From DATKQY01 sp035532475 (GTDB lineage: Bacteria; Actinomycetota; Acidimicrobiia; Acidimicrobiales; Bog-793), in NCBI GenBank assembly GCA_035532475.1, contig DATKQY010000075.1:1-64000 (forward strand): a DNA stretch of 64,000 nt, in the 5' to 3' direction. The notes below the pieces were generated by a model. It worked only from the letters and a program-made list of their open reading frames with translations, ran no database searches and had not been told where the DNA came from. This document shows, one piece after another, positions 17,022-25,703 of this stretch (its first letter is position 1; every line of letters starts with the position of its first letter). Position numbers and translations under genes: made by a program.

Positions 17022-18323
17022 GTGGCCAGCGCACGAACCCAACAGGCCGCGCTCCGCCCGGCCCTGCCCGCCGAGCACTCCTGCGAGGTGCTGGTCGTCG
17101 GTTCAGGGCCGTCGGGGGCGGCCGCCGCATTCTGGCTCGCCGAGGCCGGATTCGACGTCGTCGCCGTCGAGAAGAAGCACTTCCCGAGGGAGAAGACCTG
17201 CGGCGACGGCTTGACCCCGCGCTCGGTCCGCCAGCTCGCCGACATGGGCCTGGCCGACGCGCTGGAGCGGCACCATCGCTTCGACGGGCTGCGCGCCCTC
17301 GCGTTCGGCAAGGAGCTGCTCCTCCCCTGGCCCGAGCACCCCGAGTTTCCCCGTTACGGCTACGTGGTGACGCGGTCGGACCTGGACGCGCTCGTCGCCG
17401 CACGCGCGGAGAAGGCGGGCGCCACGCTCTGGCAGGGCGTCGAGGCGGTCGCGCCGCTCGGCGGCGACGCCGCGTCGGGCGGCCCGGCGCTCGGCGCGGT
17501 GCTTGTGGACCGGGACCACGGCACCACCTGCCGGGTGCGCGCCCGCTACGTCGTCGTCGCCGACGGTGCCAACTCGCGCTTCGGGCGCGCCCTCGGTGCC
17601 ACCCGCGACCGGGCGCTCCCGCTCGGGATGGCGATCCGCGGCTACTACGAGTCGCCGCGCCACGACGAGACCTGGATCGAGTCCCACCTGGACATCCGGG
17701 CGCGCGACGGCGGCGTCGTCCCCGGCTACGGCTGGATCTTCCCGCTCGGCGACGGTCGGGTGAACGTCGGCGTCGGCCTGCTGTCCACCTCGGACCGGTG
17801 GAGGCAGATCAACACGACGAAGCTGATGGAGGCATTCGTCGCCTACGCGCCCGCCTCGTGGTGCCTCGGGCCGGCCACCGCGCTCGGCCCCGCGACCGGC
17901 GGACGCCTGCCGATGGGGCTGTCAGTCGGGCCCCACGCCGGCCCCGACTACCTGCTCGTCGGCGACGCCGGCGGCTCGATCAACCCGTTCAACGGCGAGG
18001 GCATCGCCTACGGGTACGAGACCGGTCGCCTCGCCGCGGCGAGCGTCGGCGAAGCGCTCGTCGGCGGTGACGCCCGGCTGCTCGCCGGCTACGACGCCCG
18101 CCTCCAGGAGCACTACGGCCTCTACTACCGGGTCGCGTCGGCCTGCATGCACGTCATGGGACGGGCCGACCTGATGCGCCTCCTCGTGGGGACCGGGATG
18201 TACTCGCGCTCGCTGATGGAGTGGGTGCTCCGGATCATGGCGAACCTGCTCCGGCCGGACGAGCTCGGACCCGCCGAGGCCGCCTACCGCGCCCTCGCGG
18301 CGATCGCGAGTCGCGCGGACTGA
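17022..18323 (+). CDS. Geranylgeranyl reductase family flavoprotein (probable menaquinone reductase)
   Basis: FAD-dependent oxidoreductase of 433 residues. The N-terminal dinucleotide fold is VLVVGSGPSGAAAAFWLAE, followed by FPREKTCGDGLTPRS, which is characteristic of the geranylgeranyl reductase family, and LLVGDAGGSINPFNGEGI for the second FAD contact. Members reduce isoprenoid double bonds; MenJ of Mycobacterium saturates one bond of the menaquinone side chain. A divergent position next to nuoA is common in actinobacteria and favours a role on the quinone used by complex I; this is inference. The GTG at 17022 is preferred to upstream starts because the conserved protein begins soon after and TACAGT precedes it. 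Confidence 0.88.
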   Translation: MASARTQQAALRPALPAEHSCEVLVVGSGPSGAAAAFWLAEAGFDVVAVEKKHFPREKTCGDGLTPRSVRQLADMGLADALERHHRFDGLRALAFGKELLLPWPEHPEFPRYGYVVTRSDLDALVAARAEKAGATLWQGVEAVAPLGGDAASGGPALGAVLVDRDHGTTCRVRARYVVVADGANSRFGRALGATRDRALPLGMAIRGYYESPRHDETWIESHLDIRARDGGVVPGYGWIFPLGDGRVNVGVGLLSTSDRWRQINTTKLMEAFVAYAPASWCLGPATALGPATGGRLPMGLSVGPHAGPDYLLVGDAGGSINPFNGEGIAYGYETGRLAAASVGEALVGGDARLLAGYDARLQEHYGLYYRVASACMHVMGRADLMRLLVGTGMYSRSLMEWVLRIMANLLRPDELGPAEAAYRALAAIASRAD

Positions 18324-18351
18324 GCCGGCGCGGACCGAGCCGGCGCCGACC

Positions 18352-19629
18352 TCATGTAAGGGCGACGACCGCGGCCGCAGCCTGCCCGGCCGCCTCGATC
18401 GTGCGGTCGAGGTCGGCGTCGGAGTGGGCGAGGGAGGTGAACGCCACCTCGTACGGGCTCGGCGCGAGCGCCACGCCGCGCGCCGCCATCTCCTGGAAGA
18501 ACGACGCGTAGCGGCCGTTCGACGCCGCGGCCCGCGCCCCCGCGTAGTCGGGCACCGGCTCGTCGGCGAAGTAGAGGCCGAACAGCGTGCCGGTGACCGG
18601 GACCTGGACGGCGAGGCCCGAGGAGGAGACCGCCGCACGGAGCCCCGCCGCCAGCCGGGCCACCCGGTCCGACAGCCCGGCGTACGCGTCCGGCACCAGC
18701 AGCTCGAGCGCGGCGAGCCCGGCCGCCGTCGCGAGCGGGTTCCCCGACAGCGTGCCCGCCTGGTACACGGGTCCGAGGGGCGCGAGCACCTCCATCACCT
18801 CGCGCCTGCCACCGACGGCGGCGAGGGGCAGGCCGCCCCCGACGACCTTGCCGAAGCACCACAGGTCGGGGCGCACCCCGTAGCGGCCGGAGGCGCCGTC
18901 GCGTCCGAGGCGGAAGCCCGTGATCACCTCGTCGAAGATCAAGAGCGCACCAGCCTCGTCACAGGCCCGCCGGAGGCCCTCGAGGAAGCCAGGCGCGGGC
19001 GGGACAAGGCCCATGTTGGCGGCGACGGGCTCGACGATCACGCACGCGACACGCTCGTCGAGCTCGGGCACGATGTTGTAGGGCGCGACGACGGTCTCGG
19101 CGACCGCGGCGGATGGCACGCCCGCCGACGCCGGCAGGCCGAGCGTCGCGACACCGCTGCCGCCGGCGGCGAGCAGGCCGTCGCTGTGGCCGTGGTAGCA
19201 GCCGGCGAAGGTGACGATCCGGTCTCGACCGGTGTGCCCCCGCGCGACGCGCACGGCCGTCATCGCCGCCTCGGTTCCGGAGGAGACGAGGCGGACGAGC
19301 TCGCAGCCGGGGACCGCGGCGACGATCTCCTCGGCAAGGCGCACCTCGCCCTCGGTCGGCGCGCCAAAGGTCGTGCCGCGCCCGGCGGCCTCGCGCACCG
19401 CATCGACCACCGCCGGGTGGGCGTGGCCCAGGATGGAGGCACCCCATGACTGGACGTAGTCCAGGTAGCGGTTGCCGTCGACGTCGACGACGTACGCGCC
19501 TTCGGCGCGGGCGACGAACCACGGGTCGCCCCCGACCGCCCGAAAGGCGCGCACCGGCGAGCTCACGCCGCCGGGGATGACCGCTTGCGCCCGGGCGAAC
19601 AGGCGGGCGCTGACCGGCCCTGCGCTCAC
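18352..19629 (-). CDS. hemL: Glutamate-1-semialdehyde 2,1-aminomutase
   Basis: PLP enzyme converting glutamate-1-semialdehyde to 5-aminolevulinate, the second step of the C5 haem route. The 425-residue product carries the PLP lysine K261 in CFGKVVGGGLPLAAVGG and the aspartate in IFDEVITGFR (D233), with YHGHSDGLL and SSGTEAAMTAVR earlier. The start is a GTG overlapping the hemB stop (GTGA). It is the last gene of the tetrapyrrole cluster. Confidence 0.95.
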   Translation of the reverse strand: MSAGPVSARLFARAQAVIPGGVSSPVRAFRAVGGDPWFVARAEGAYVVDVDGNRYLDYVQSWGASILGHAHPAVVDAVREAAGRGTTFGAPTEGEVRLAEEIVAAVPGCELVRLVSSGTEAAMTAVRVARGHTGRDRIVTFAGCYHGHSDGLLAAGGSGVATLGLPASAGVPSAAVAETVVAPYNIVPELDERVACVIVEPVAANMGLVPPAPGFLEGLRRACDEAGALLIFDEVITGFRLGRDGASGRYGVRPDLWCFGKVVGGGLPLAAVGGRREVMEVLAPLGPVYQAGTLSGNPLATAAGLAALELLVPDAYAGLSDRVARLAAGLRAAVSSSGLAVQVPVTGTLFGLYFADEPVPDYAGARAAASNGRYASFFQEMAARGVALAPSPYEVAFTSLAHSDADLDRTIEAAGQAAAAVVALT

Positions 19630-20660
19630 CGGCCGTGCGCGGGGCCGCCGCCTCCGAGGAGCTCGGCGACCTCGGCCGCCAGATAGGTGAGGATCAGGTC
19701 GGCGCCGGCCCGGCGGATCGAGAGCAGCGTCTCGAGGGCGACGGCGCTCCGGTCGATCCAGCCGCGCTCCGCCGCGGCGGCGAGCATCGCGTACTCGCCA
19801 GACACGTGGTACGCCGCGACTGGCACCTCGACCTCACGGCGGACCGCCGCGAGGACGTCGAGGTAGGGCAGCGCGGGCTTCACCATCACGATGTCGGCGC
19901 CCTCGGCGACGTCGAGGCGCGCCTCGGCGAGTCCCTCGCGGAAGTTCGCCGGGTTCTGCTGGTAGCCGCACCGGTCTCCACCGCCGGTGATCTCCACGTC
20001 GACCGCCTCGCGGAACGGCCCGTAGAGGGCCGAAGCGTGCTTGGCCGCGTAGGCGAGGATCCCGACGCCGCCGTGGGACGCCCCGTCGAGCGCTCCCCGG
20101 ATCGCGCCGACCTGCCCGTCCATCATCCCGCTCGGGGCGACGAGGTCGGCGCCGGCCTCCGCCTGCGCCAGCGCGATCTCGGCGTATCGCTCCAGCGTGG
20201 CGTCGTTGTCGACCTCGCCGCGCCCGTCCACGAGCCCGCAGTGGCCGTGGTCGGTGTACTCGTCGAGGCAGAGATCGGGGACGAGGACGAGCTCGTCTCC
20301 GACGGCCTCGCGCAGCTCCCGCAGCGCCACCTGGACGATCCCGTCGCGGTCGGAGGCCCCCGAACCGACGGCGTCTTTCTCCTCGGGCACCCCGAACAGC
20401 ACCACCGCCGGCACGCCGAGTGACACCAGGCGCTTCGCCTCGGCGACCAGCGAGGTGAGGGTGTGCTGGGACACGCCGGGCAGCGAGGCGATCGGGACGG
20501 GCTCGTCGATCCCCTCGCGCACGAACAGCGGGGCGACGAGGTCGTCGACGGAGAGGCGCGTCTCGGCGACCATCCGCCGCAGCGCCGGCGTCCGGCGCAA
20601 CCGCCGCATCCGGCGGGAGGGGAAGCCGCCCGCGACGGCGCTCGCCGAGTGCTCGCTCAT
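19626..20660 (-). CDS. hemB: Delta-aminolevulinic acid dehydratase (porphobilinogen synthase)
   Basis: Condenses two 5-aminolevulinate molecules to porphobilinogen. The 344-residue protein has both Schiff-base lysines (YAAKHASALYGPFR and MVKPALPYLD). The metal site reads DLCLDEYTDHGHCG: two of the three zinc cysteines are kept and the middle one is Asp, which differs from both the three-cysteine zinc type and the cysteine-free magnesium type. I recall similar sites in other actinobacteria. The ATG lies ten bases after the cobA-hemD stop, and the 3' end overlaps hemL. Confidence 0.95.
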   Translation of the reverse strand: MSEHSASAVAGGFPSRRMRRLRRTPALRRMVAETRLSVDDLVAPLFVREGIDEPVPIASLPGVSQHTLTSLVAEAKRLVSLGVPAVVLFGVPEEKDAVGSGASDRDGIVQVALRELREAVGDELVLVPDLCLDEYTDHGHCGLVDGRGEVDNDATLERYAEIALAQAEAGADLVAPSGMMDGQVGAIRGALDGASHGGVGILAYAAKHASALYGPFREAVDVEITGGGDRCGYQQNPANFREGLAEARLDVAEGADIVMVKPALPYLDVLAAVRREVEVPVAAYHVSGEYAMLAAAAERGWIDRSAVALETLLSIRRAGADLILTYLAAEVAELLGGGGPAHGR

Positions 20661-20670
20661 CGCCCGGAGC

Positions 20671-22155
20671 CTACGGCCGCTGCGCCGCCGCGTGCGCGGC
20701 GAGCGCCTCCACGAGGCCGTCGACGGTGTGCTCGCGGGCCTCGACGGTCACCACTAGCCCGGCGGCCCGCGCCGTGGCGGAGGTGACCGGGCCGATCGAG
20801 GCGACGACGGGGGGCAGGCGGTCGCGGCCGGCCATCTCGAGGAAGCCCGTCACCGTCGAGGACGAGGTGAAGGTGACGGCGTCGGCCGAGGCCACCGCCT
20901 CGAGGAGCTTGGGGGGCGCCTCCGGGCGGACCGCCCGGTACGCCTCGACGACCTCCACCTGCCAGCCCAGCTGCTCGAGCCCCCTCGGCAGCACATCCCT
21001 CGCCGTGGCGGCCCGCGCGAGCAGCACCTTGCCGCTCCCGGCCCCAGGCGGGGCGTCGCGCGAGGGGAAGACCTCGAGCAGACCTTCGGCGACGAAGCGC
21101 TCGGGGACGAGGTCGGCGACGACCCCGTGCGCGGCGAGCGCCGCCGCCGTGCCGGGGCCGATCGCGGCGACGAGCGCCGAGCCGAAGCCCCGGGCATCGC
21201 GCACCTCGGCGAACAGGCGCTCGACGCCGTTCTCCGACGAGAACACGACCCAGTCGAACGCCCCGAGGCGTGCCGCGGCGCCGGCGAGCGCCCGACCGCC
21301 GTCGTGCGCCTCGGCGATCTCGATGGTCGGCAGCTCGACCGCCGACGCCCCTTCGGCCCACAGCGCACGGACGAGCGGCCCGGCCTGGCGGCGGGGTCGC
21401 GTGACGACGACGCACCGGCCGAACAGGCGGCGCTGCTCGAACGTGGCGAGGCGGAGCCGCGCGACGTCGCCGACGACGATCGTCGCCGGGCTCTCGACCT
21501 CGAGCCCGCCGAGCTCCTCGAGGGTCGTGCGCGCCGAATGCTGCATCGGGGTCGTCCCGCGCTCGACGACGAGCACCGGGGTCGTGCCCGGGCGGCCGGC
21601 CCGCATCAGGCTGGCCGCGATCTCCGCGCGGCGGGCGACGCCCATCATGACGACGACGGTGGCCCCGGATCGGCCGACCGCGTCCCAGTCCACGGGGGTA
21701 CCGGGCTCCCCGTCCGGGTCGTGCCCGGTGACGACGACGACCGAGGAGGAGACCCCGCGAAGTGTCAGCGGCACGCCGGCGTAGGCGGGCACTGCCGCGA
21801 GCGCCGAGACGCCGGGAACGACGTCGTAGGCGACGCCCGCCGCCTCGAGGGCGAGCGCCTCCTCGCCGCCACGCCCGAGAACGTAGGGGTCGCCGCCCTT
21901 CAGGCGCACGACGAGCGCGCCGCCGAGGCCGTGCTCGACGAGCAGCTCGTTGATCTCCTGCTGCGCCGCGGCCGCGTCGCCACCAGCCCGCTTGCCCACG
22001 TCGACGAGGAGCGACCCCTCCCGGGCATCGCCGAGCACGCGTGCATCGACCAGCCGGTCGTGGACGACGACGTCCGCCGCCGAGATGAGCTCGCGGGCGC
22101 GCACGGTGAGCAGTCCCGGGTCGCCGGGGCCGGCCCCGACGAGGTAGACGGTCAC
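20671..22155 (-). CDS. Fused uroporphyrinogen-III C-methyltransferase / uroporphyrinogen-III synthase
   Basis: A 494-residue two-domain enzyme. Residues 1-245 are a SUMT/CobA methyltransferase (VYLVGAGPGDPGLLTVRA at the start, VVRLKGGDPYVLGRGGEE, VPGVSALAAVPAYAGVPLT), which makes precorrin-2 for sirohaem and cobalamin. Residues about 250-490 are a HemD-type synthase (RCVVVTRPRRQAGPLV, SSENGVERLF, TFTSSSTVTGFL), which closes the macrocycle. The fusion is usual in actinobacteria and puts the branch point on one protein. The start is a GTG overlapping the hemC stop (GTGA). Confidence 0.93.
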   Translation of the reverse strand: MTVYLVGAGPGDPGLLTVRARELISAADVVVHDRLVDARVLGDAREGSLLVDVGKRAGGDAAAAQQEINELLVEHGLGGALVVRLKGGDPYVLGRGGEEALALEAAGVAYDVVPGVSALAAVPAYAGVPLTLRGVSSSVVVVTGHDPDGEPGTPVDWDAVGRSGATVVVMMGVARRAEIAASLMRAGRPGTTPVLVVERGTTPMQHSARTTLEELGGLEVESPATIVVGDVARLRLATFEQRRLFGRCVVVTRPRRQAGPLVRALWAEGASAVELPTIEIAEAHDGGRALAGAAARLGAFDWVVFSSENGVERLFAEVRDARGFGSALVAAIGPGTAAALAAHGVVADLVPERFVAEGLLEVFPSRDAPPGAGSGKVLLARAATARDVLPRGLEQLGWQVEVVEAYRAVRPEAPPKLLEAVASADAVTFTSSSTVTGFLEMAGRDRLPPVVASIGPVTSATARAAGLVVTVEAREHTVDGLVEALAAHAAAQRP

Positions 22156-23114
22156 CGCCGCGCCCCGCCGCCCGCAGTCGGTACCGCCGGCGACGACGGG
22201 TCACGGGCCGGGTCCCAGCCGAGCAGCAGGCCCACGCCGTCCAGAGCGATCATCAGCTCCGCGAGCTCGCCGCCGGCCTGGGCCGGGTCGGCCGCGTGGT
22301 GGCGTCGGCGCACCGCGACGTGGCCGTCCGCGCTCGCGACCATGCCCTCGATCGTCACCGGGCCCGACGGCCCCGCGCAGGTTGCGAGCGCGCCGAGCGG
22401 GGCGTCGCAGCCGCCACCGAGCCGGGCGAGGAAGGCGCGCTCCGCCAGGAGGGCACGGTGCGCACCGGGCTCGTCCACCGCCTGGAGCAGCTCGCGAACC
22501 GCGAGATCGTCCTCGCGGCAGCGGATGGCGAGCGCACCCTGGCCAACCTGGGGCAGCACGACGCTCGTCGGGAGGACCTCGGCCGCCACGCCGGCGAGCC
22601 CGAGACGCTCGAGCGCCGCGAGCGCCACGACCACGGCGCCGCCCGCGGGCACCTTCGCCAGCCGGGTGGCGATGTTGCCCCGCAGCTCGGCGAAGGCGAG
22701 GTCGGGCCGGTGCCAGGCCAGCTGCGCCCTTCTCCGCACGGCGCCGGTCGCGACGACCGCCCCCGGGGCGAGCTCGTCGAGCGAGCGACCGACGAGTGCG
22801 TCGCGCACGTCGGCCCGCTCGGGGACGGCGGCGAGCACCAGGCCCTCGGGCGGCGCCGCCGACGGCAGGTCTTTCGCCGAGTGCACGGCGGCGTCCGCGT
22901 TTCCCTCCAGCACCGCCAGCTCCACCTCGGTGACGAAGACGCCGCGCCCGGCGAGCGAGCTGATCGGCACCTCGAGCTCGCGGTCGGCGCGCGTCTCGAC
23001 GACGACCAGCTCGACCACCGACCCCCGGGCACGGAGGCGTTCGGCGACGAGCACGGCCTGGACGCGCGCGAGCGGGCTGCCCCGGGTCGCCAGGCGCAGC
23101 GCGGCCACGCTCAC
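22152..23114 (-). CDS. hemC: Porphobilinogen deaminase (hydroxymethylbilane synthase)
   Basis: Joins four porphobilinogens on a dipyrromethane cofactor. The 320-residue protein has the cofactor cysteine C236 in RLGGGCDAPLGAL, the HSAKDLPS loop, and GAVRRRAQL where most members have TSSLRR, a mild divergence. GRGVFVTEVE and LPQVGQGALAIRCR are typical. The start is taken as GTG (V-S-V-A-A-L-R-L-A-T-R); a second GTG two codons later is possible. The gap to hemA is about 80 bp. Confidence 0.93.
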   Translation of the reverse strand: MSVAALRLATRGSPLARVQAVLVAERLRARGSVVELVVVETRADRELEVPISSLAGRGVFVTEVELAVLEGNADAAVHSAKDLPSAAPPEGLVLAAVPERADVRDALVGRSLDELAPGAVVATGAVRRRAQLAWHRPDLAFAELRGNIATRLAKVPAGGAVVVALAALERLGLAGVAAEVLPTSVVLPQVGQGALAIRCREDDLAVRELLQAVDEPGAHRALLAERAFLARLGGGCDAPLGALATCAGPSGPVTIEGMVASADGHVAVRRRHHAADPAQAGGELAELMIALDGVGLLLGWDPARDPSSPAVPTAGGGARR

Positions 23115-23193
23115 CGCCTCCCGCCCGCGGGGGGCCGCGTACCGCTACCGCCGGCCGCCCCTCGCTCCACGAGGCCCGCCCTCACCGCGGGGC

Positions 23194-24468
23194 TCAGAGC
23201 TCGAACAGCGAGCGGAGCGCTTCTGCGAGCCGCTCGCCTCGCGGCGATCCGGCCGCCGACTTCACCTGCACCGTCGGCGGGTGGAGCAGCTTCGCGACGA
23301 GCCGCCGGGTCATCTGCTCGACCGCATCGCGAGCCGCGGGCTCGAGCGCCTCCAAGGTCGATGAGGAGTGCTCGAGCTCGGCCAGCCGCAGCTCCTCCCC
23401 ACGGGCGCGCAAGGACGCGACGAGCGGTGCGACCGACCTGCCGAGCGCGTCGGCGCGGTAGCGCTCGAGCTCCTCCTCGACAATCTGGCGCACGCGACCC
23501 ACCTCGGAGCGGCGCGCCGCCATTCCGGACTCGGCGTAGCGGGTGAGGTCGTCGAGATCGAGCAGCGTGACGCCGGGCAGCCGGCCGACGGCGGGGTCGA
23601 CGTCGCGGGGCACGGCTACGTCGACCACGAGCAGGGGGCGTTCCGGGCGCTGACCGAGCGCCGCGGCGACCTCGTCGGGGCCGAGGAGGATCTCACCGGC
23701 TGCGGTGCCGGTGACGACGACGTCGGCCCCGGCGAGCTCCGCGGGAAGACGCGCCAGGTCCACCGCGCGAGCGCCTGCCTCGGCCGCCAGCTGCGCGGCG
23801 CGCGCCCGGCCGCGATTCGCCACGACGACCTCTGGGGAGCCGCCGACGCGCGCCAGGGCTCCGAGGACGCCCTGGCCCATCTCGCCGGCACCGACGACGA
23901 CGACCCGCAGCCCGCTCAGGTCCTGGCCGTGCCGTTCGGCGACGAGCGCGACGGCGACGTGGGCGAGCGAGGTCACGCCGCGGGCGATCGTCGTCTCGGT
24001 GCGCGCCCGCTTGCCGACCTCGACGGCGTGGCGGAACAGGCCGCCGAGCACGGGGCCCGCCGCGCGCTCGTGCCGGCTTCGCTCGCTGGCGTGGCGCACC
24101 TGGCGGAGGATCTCACCCTCGCCGAGCACCGCCGAGTCGATGCCGGCCGCGACTTCGAACAGGTGGCGGGCGGCCGCGTCGTCGTAGGCGACGAAGAGCT
24201 GCTCGGCGAGCGTCGCGGCACCGCTCTGCGAGTCCCCGACGCGTCCCTGGAAGAACGCCTGGATGTCCTCCAGGCCGTCGTGGAACCGCTCGAGCACCGC
24301 GTAGACCTCGGTCCGCATGCACGTCGACAGCACGACGGCCTCGGAGAGGTGGGGACTGTCGCACAAGGTCCGCAACGTCTTCGCGAGCTCGCGGTCGGGG
24401 ACGGCCAGCTGCTCGAGGAGGTCGAGGGACGCGTCGCGCTCATGGAGGCCCACGACGACGACGGACAC
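23194..24468 (-). CDS. hemA: Glutamyl-tRNA reductase
   Basis: First committed enzyme of C5 haem synthesis, reducing glutamyl-tRNA to glutamate-1-semialdehyde. The 424-residue product has the nucleophile C50 in VLSTCMRTEVYA; most members have Asn after this Cys, here it is Met. Then come EGEILRQVRHA and the NADPH fold VVVVGAGEMGQGVLGAL, and a C-terminal dimerisation helix. The GTG start is supported by a very strong ribosome site (AGGAGGAGGTGAGC) about 6 nt upstream, the best in the cluster. It probably begins an operon running to hemL. Confidence 0.95.
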   Translation of the reverse strand: MSVVVVGLHERDASLDLLEQLAVPDRELAKTLRTLCDSPHLSEAVVLSTCMRTEVYAVLERFHDGLEDIQAFFQGRVGDSQSGAATLAEQLFVAYDDAAARHLFEVAAGIDSAVLGEGEILRQVRHASERSRHERAAGPVLGGLFRHAVEVGKRARTETTIARGVTSLAHVAVALVAERHGQDLSGLRVVVVGAGEMGQGVLGALARVGGSPEVVVANRGRARAAQLAAEAGARAVDLARLPAELAGADVVVTGTAAGEILLGPDEVAAALGQRPERPLLVVDVAVPRDVDPAVGRLPGVTLLDLDDLTRYAESGMAARRSEVGRVRQIVEEELERYRADALGRSVAPLVASLRARGEELRLAELEHSSSTLEALEPAARDAVEQMTRRLVAKLLHPPTVQVKSAAGSPRGERLAEALRSLFEL

Positions 24469-24572
24469 GCTTGCTCACCTCCTCCTACCGGCGCTGCGGC
24501 GCTGGACCTCACGCGCTCGCCCCCGGCGCCCGGCCCGCTGGCCGCGGTCCTGATCGAACCTAGCGGGCCGCG

Positions 24573-25349
24573 CTACGAGCTTGGCCGTCGCGGGCGCCCC
24601 GTGCCAGTCGAAGCGCCGGATGCGACCCCTGCCGTCCCGTGGCGCCGGCGGGCCCGGCCGGCCGCTGGCGCCGGCAAGGCCGCGTCGCGCACCGTCTCGG
24701 CCGGCGGCAGACGCGATCCGTAAAAGGCCAGCACCTGGAGCTCGGCCGCTAGGTCGACGTTGCGCAGCCGCACCCCCTCGTCCACTTGGACCACCGCCGG
24801 CGCGAAGTTCAAGATGACCCGGACGCCTGCGCCGACGAGCCGGTCGGCGACGTCTTGCGCGGCGCCGGCCGGTGTGGCGACCACGGCGATCTCCACCCGT
24901 TCACGCCGTACGGCCTCGGCGAGGTGGTCGAGGTGCTCGACGAGCAGGCCGTCGACGGTCGTGCCGACCGAGGCCGGGTCGACGTCGACGAGCGCCGCCA
25001 CCCGGAAGCCCCGGGCCGAGAAGTTGCCCGAGCGCGCCAGGGCGCGGCCGAGGTTGCCCACGCCGACGATCGCGACTGGCCACTCCCGATCGAGCGCCAA
25101 GGCTCGGTCCACCCGGCCGAGGAGGTGGGAGACGTCGTAGCCGGTGCCGCGCGTCCCGTAGGAGCCGAGATGCGACAGGTCCCTCCGGAGGGTGGCGGCG
25201 TTCACACCCGTGGCCTCGGCGAGCTCAGAGGACGACACCGTCCCCCGCTGCCGCTCGAGCATCACCACGAGCGCGCGGTGATAGACGGGCAGCCTCGACA
25301 CCGTCGGCCCCGGGATGCGGGACCGACCCCTTCCCCCTGTGCCCCCCAC
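24573..25349 (-). CDS. rex: Redox-sensing transcriptional repressor Rex
   Basis: Rex senses the NADH/NAD+ ratio and represses respiratory and fermentative genes. The 258-residue product has the winged-helix part (SSELAEATGVNAATLRRDLSHLGSYGTRGTGYDV-like region) and then the Rossmann fold with VGVGNLGRALA. I chose the GTG at 25349 because the conserved family segment IPxxTVxRLPVYHRAL needs sequence upstream of the GTG at 25301, and because TACGGT lies 7 nt before it. The C-terminal 35 residues are low-complexity. In Streptomyces rex also sits before hemA-C-D-B; the neighbourhood is conserved. Complex I and NDH-2 here are plausible targets, but no operator was identified. Confidence 0.93.
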   Translation of the reverse strand: MGGTGGRGRSRIPGPTVSRLPVYHRALVVMLERQRGTVSSSELAEATGVNAATLRRDLSHLGSYGTRGTGYDVSHLLGRVDRALALDREWPVAIVGVGNLGRALARSGNFSARGFRVAALVDVDPASVGTTVDGLLVEHLDHLAEAVRRERVEIAVVATPAGAAQDVADRLVGAGVRVILNFAPAVVQVDEGVRLRNVDLAAELQVLAFYGSRLPPAETVRDAALPAPAAGRARRRHGTAGVASGASTGTGRPRRPSS

Positions 25350-25356
25350 CGACGCG

Positions 25357-25362
25357 ACCGTA
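25357..25362 (-). promoter_or_regulatory. Probable -10 box of a leaderless rex transcript
   Basis: TACGGT on the minus strand lies 7 nt before the preferred GTG at 25349, which supports that start over the later one. Confidence 0.45.
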
Positions 25363-25410
25363 CGGCAGGCCTCGGGCGGGCCACAAGGCCGCGCCCGAAA
25401 CATGCCTCGG

Positions 25411-25614
25411 TCAGCCGGCCTCGGTGAAGCGCGCGGCGAGGTAGTGGTCGACGTCCTCTTCGCGCAGCCGGTACGACTTGCCGACCCGGACCGCTGGGAG
25501 CTGCCCCGAGCTGATCAGGCGGTAGACGGTCATGTTCGACACCCGGAGGGCGCGCGCGACCTCGGCCACTGTCAGGAACTGGGACTTCGTGTAGTGAACG
25601 GTCAGTGGTATCAC
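25411..25614 (-). CDS. Small excisionase-type (BldC-like) helix-turn-helix protein
   Basis: A 67-residue MerR/AlpA-type DNA-binding protein: FLTVAEVARALRVSNMTVYR is the helix-turn-helix, then LISSGQLPAVRVGKSYRLRE is the wing. Proteins of this kind are called excisionase-like but in actinobacteria many, such as BldC and relatives, are chromosomal regulators. No integrase is nearby, so a phage role is unlikely. The GTG start follows AGAGGGG, and TACAGT at 25632-25637 may be its -10 box. A small HTH gene between proC and rex is also found in Streptomyces, as far as I recall. Confidence 0.85.
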   Translation of the reverse strand: MIPLTVHYTKSQFLTVAEVARALRVSNMTVYRLISSGQLPAVRVGKSYRLREEDVDHYLAARFTEAG

Positions 25615-25703
25615 CCCTCTCCGCCGCTACGACTGTAGGCGCGTGTTGCACGAGGGGAAAGTGGGGAGATCGGAGCGACCAGGGACGATGCCGCGACCGG
25701 GGC

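Noticed and set aside
16882..17022. A Rex operator between nuoA and the reductase gene
   Set aside because: No sequence like TTGTGAA-N4-TTCACAA was found by eye.
25411..25614. The small HTH gene as a prophage or excision marker
   Set aside because: No integrase, att repeat or phage gene nearby; proC and rex context fits a chromosomal regulator.
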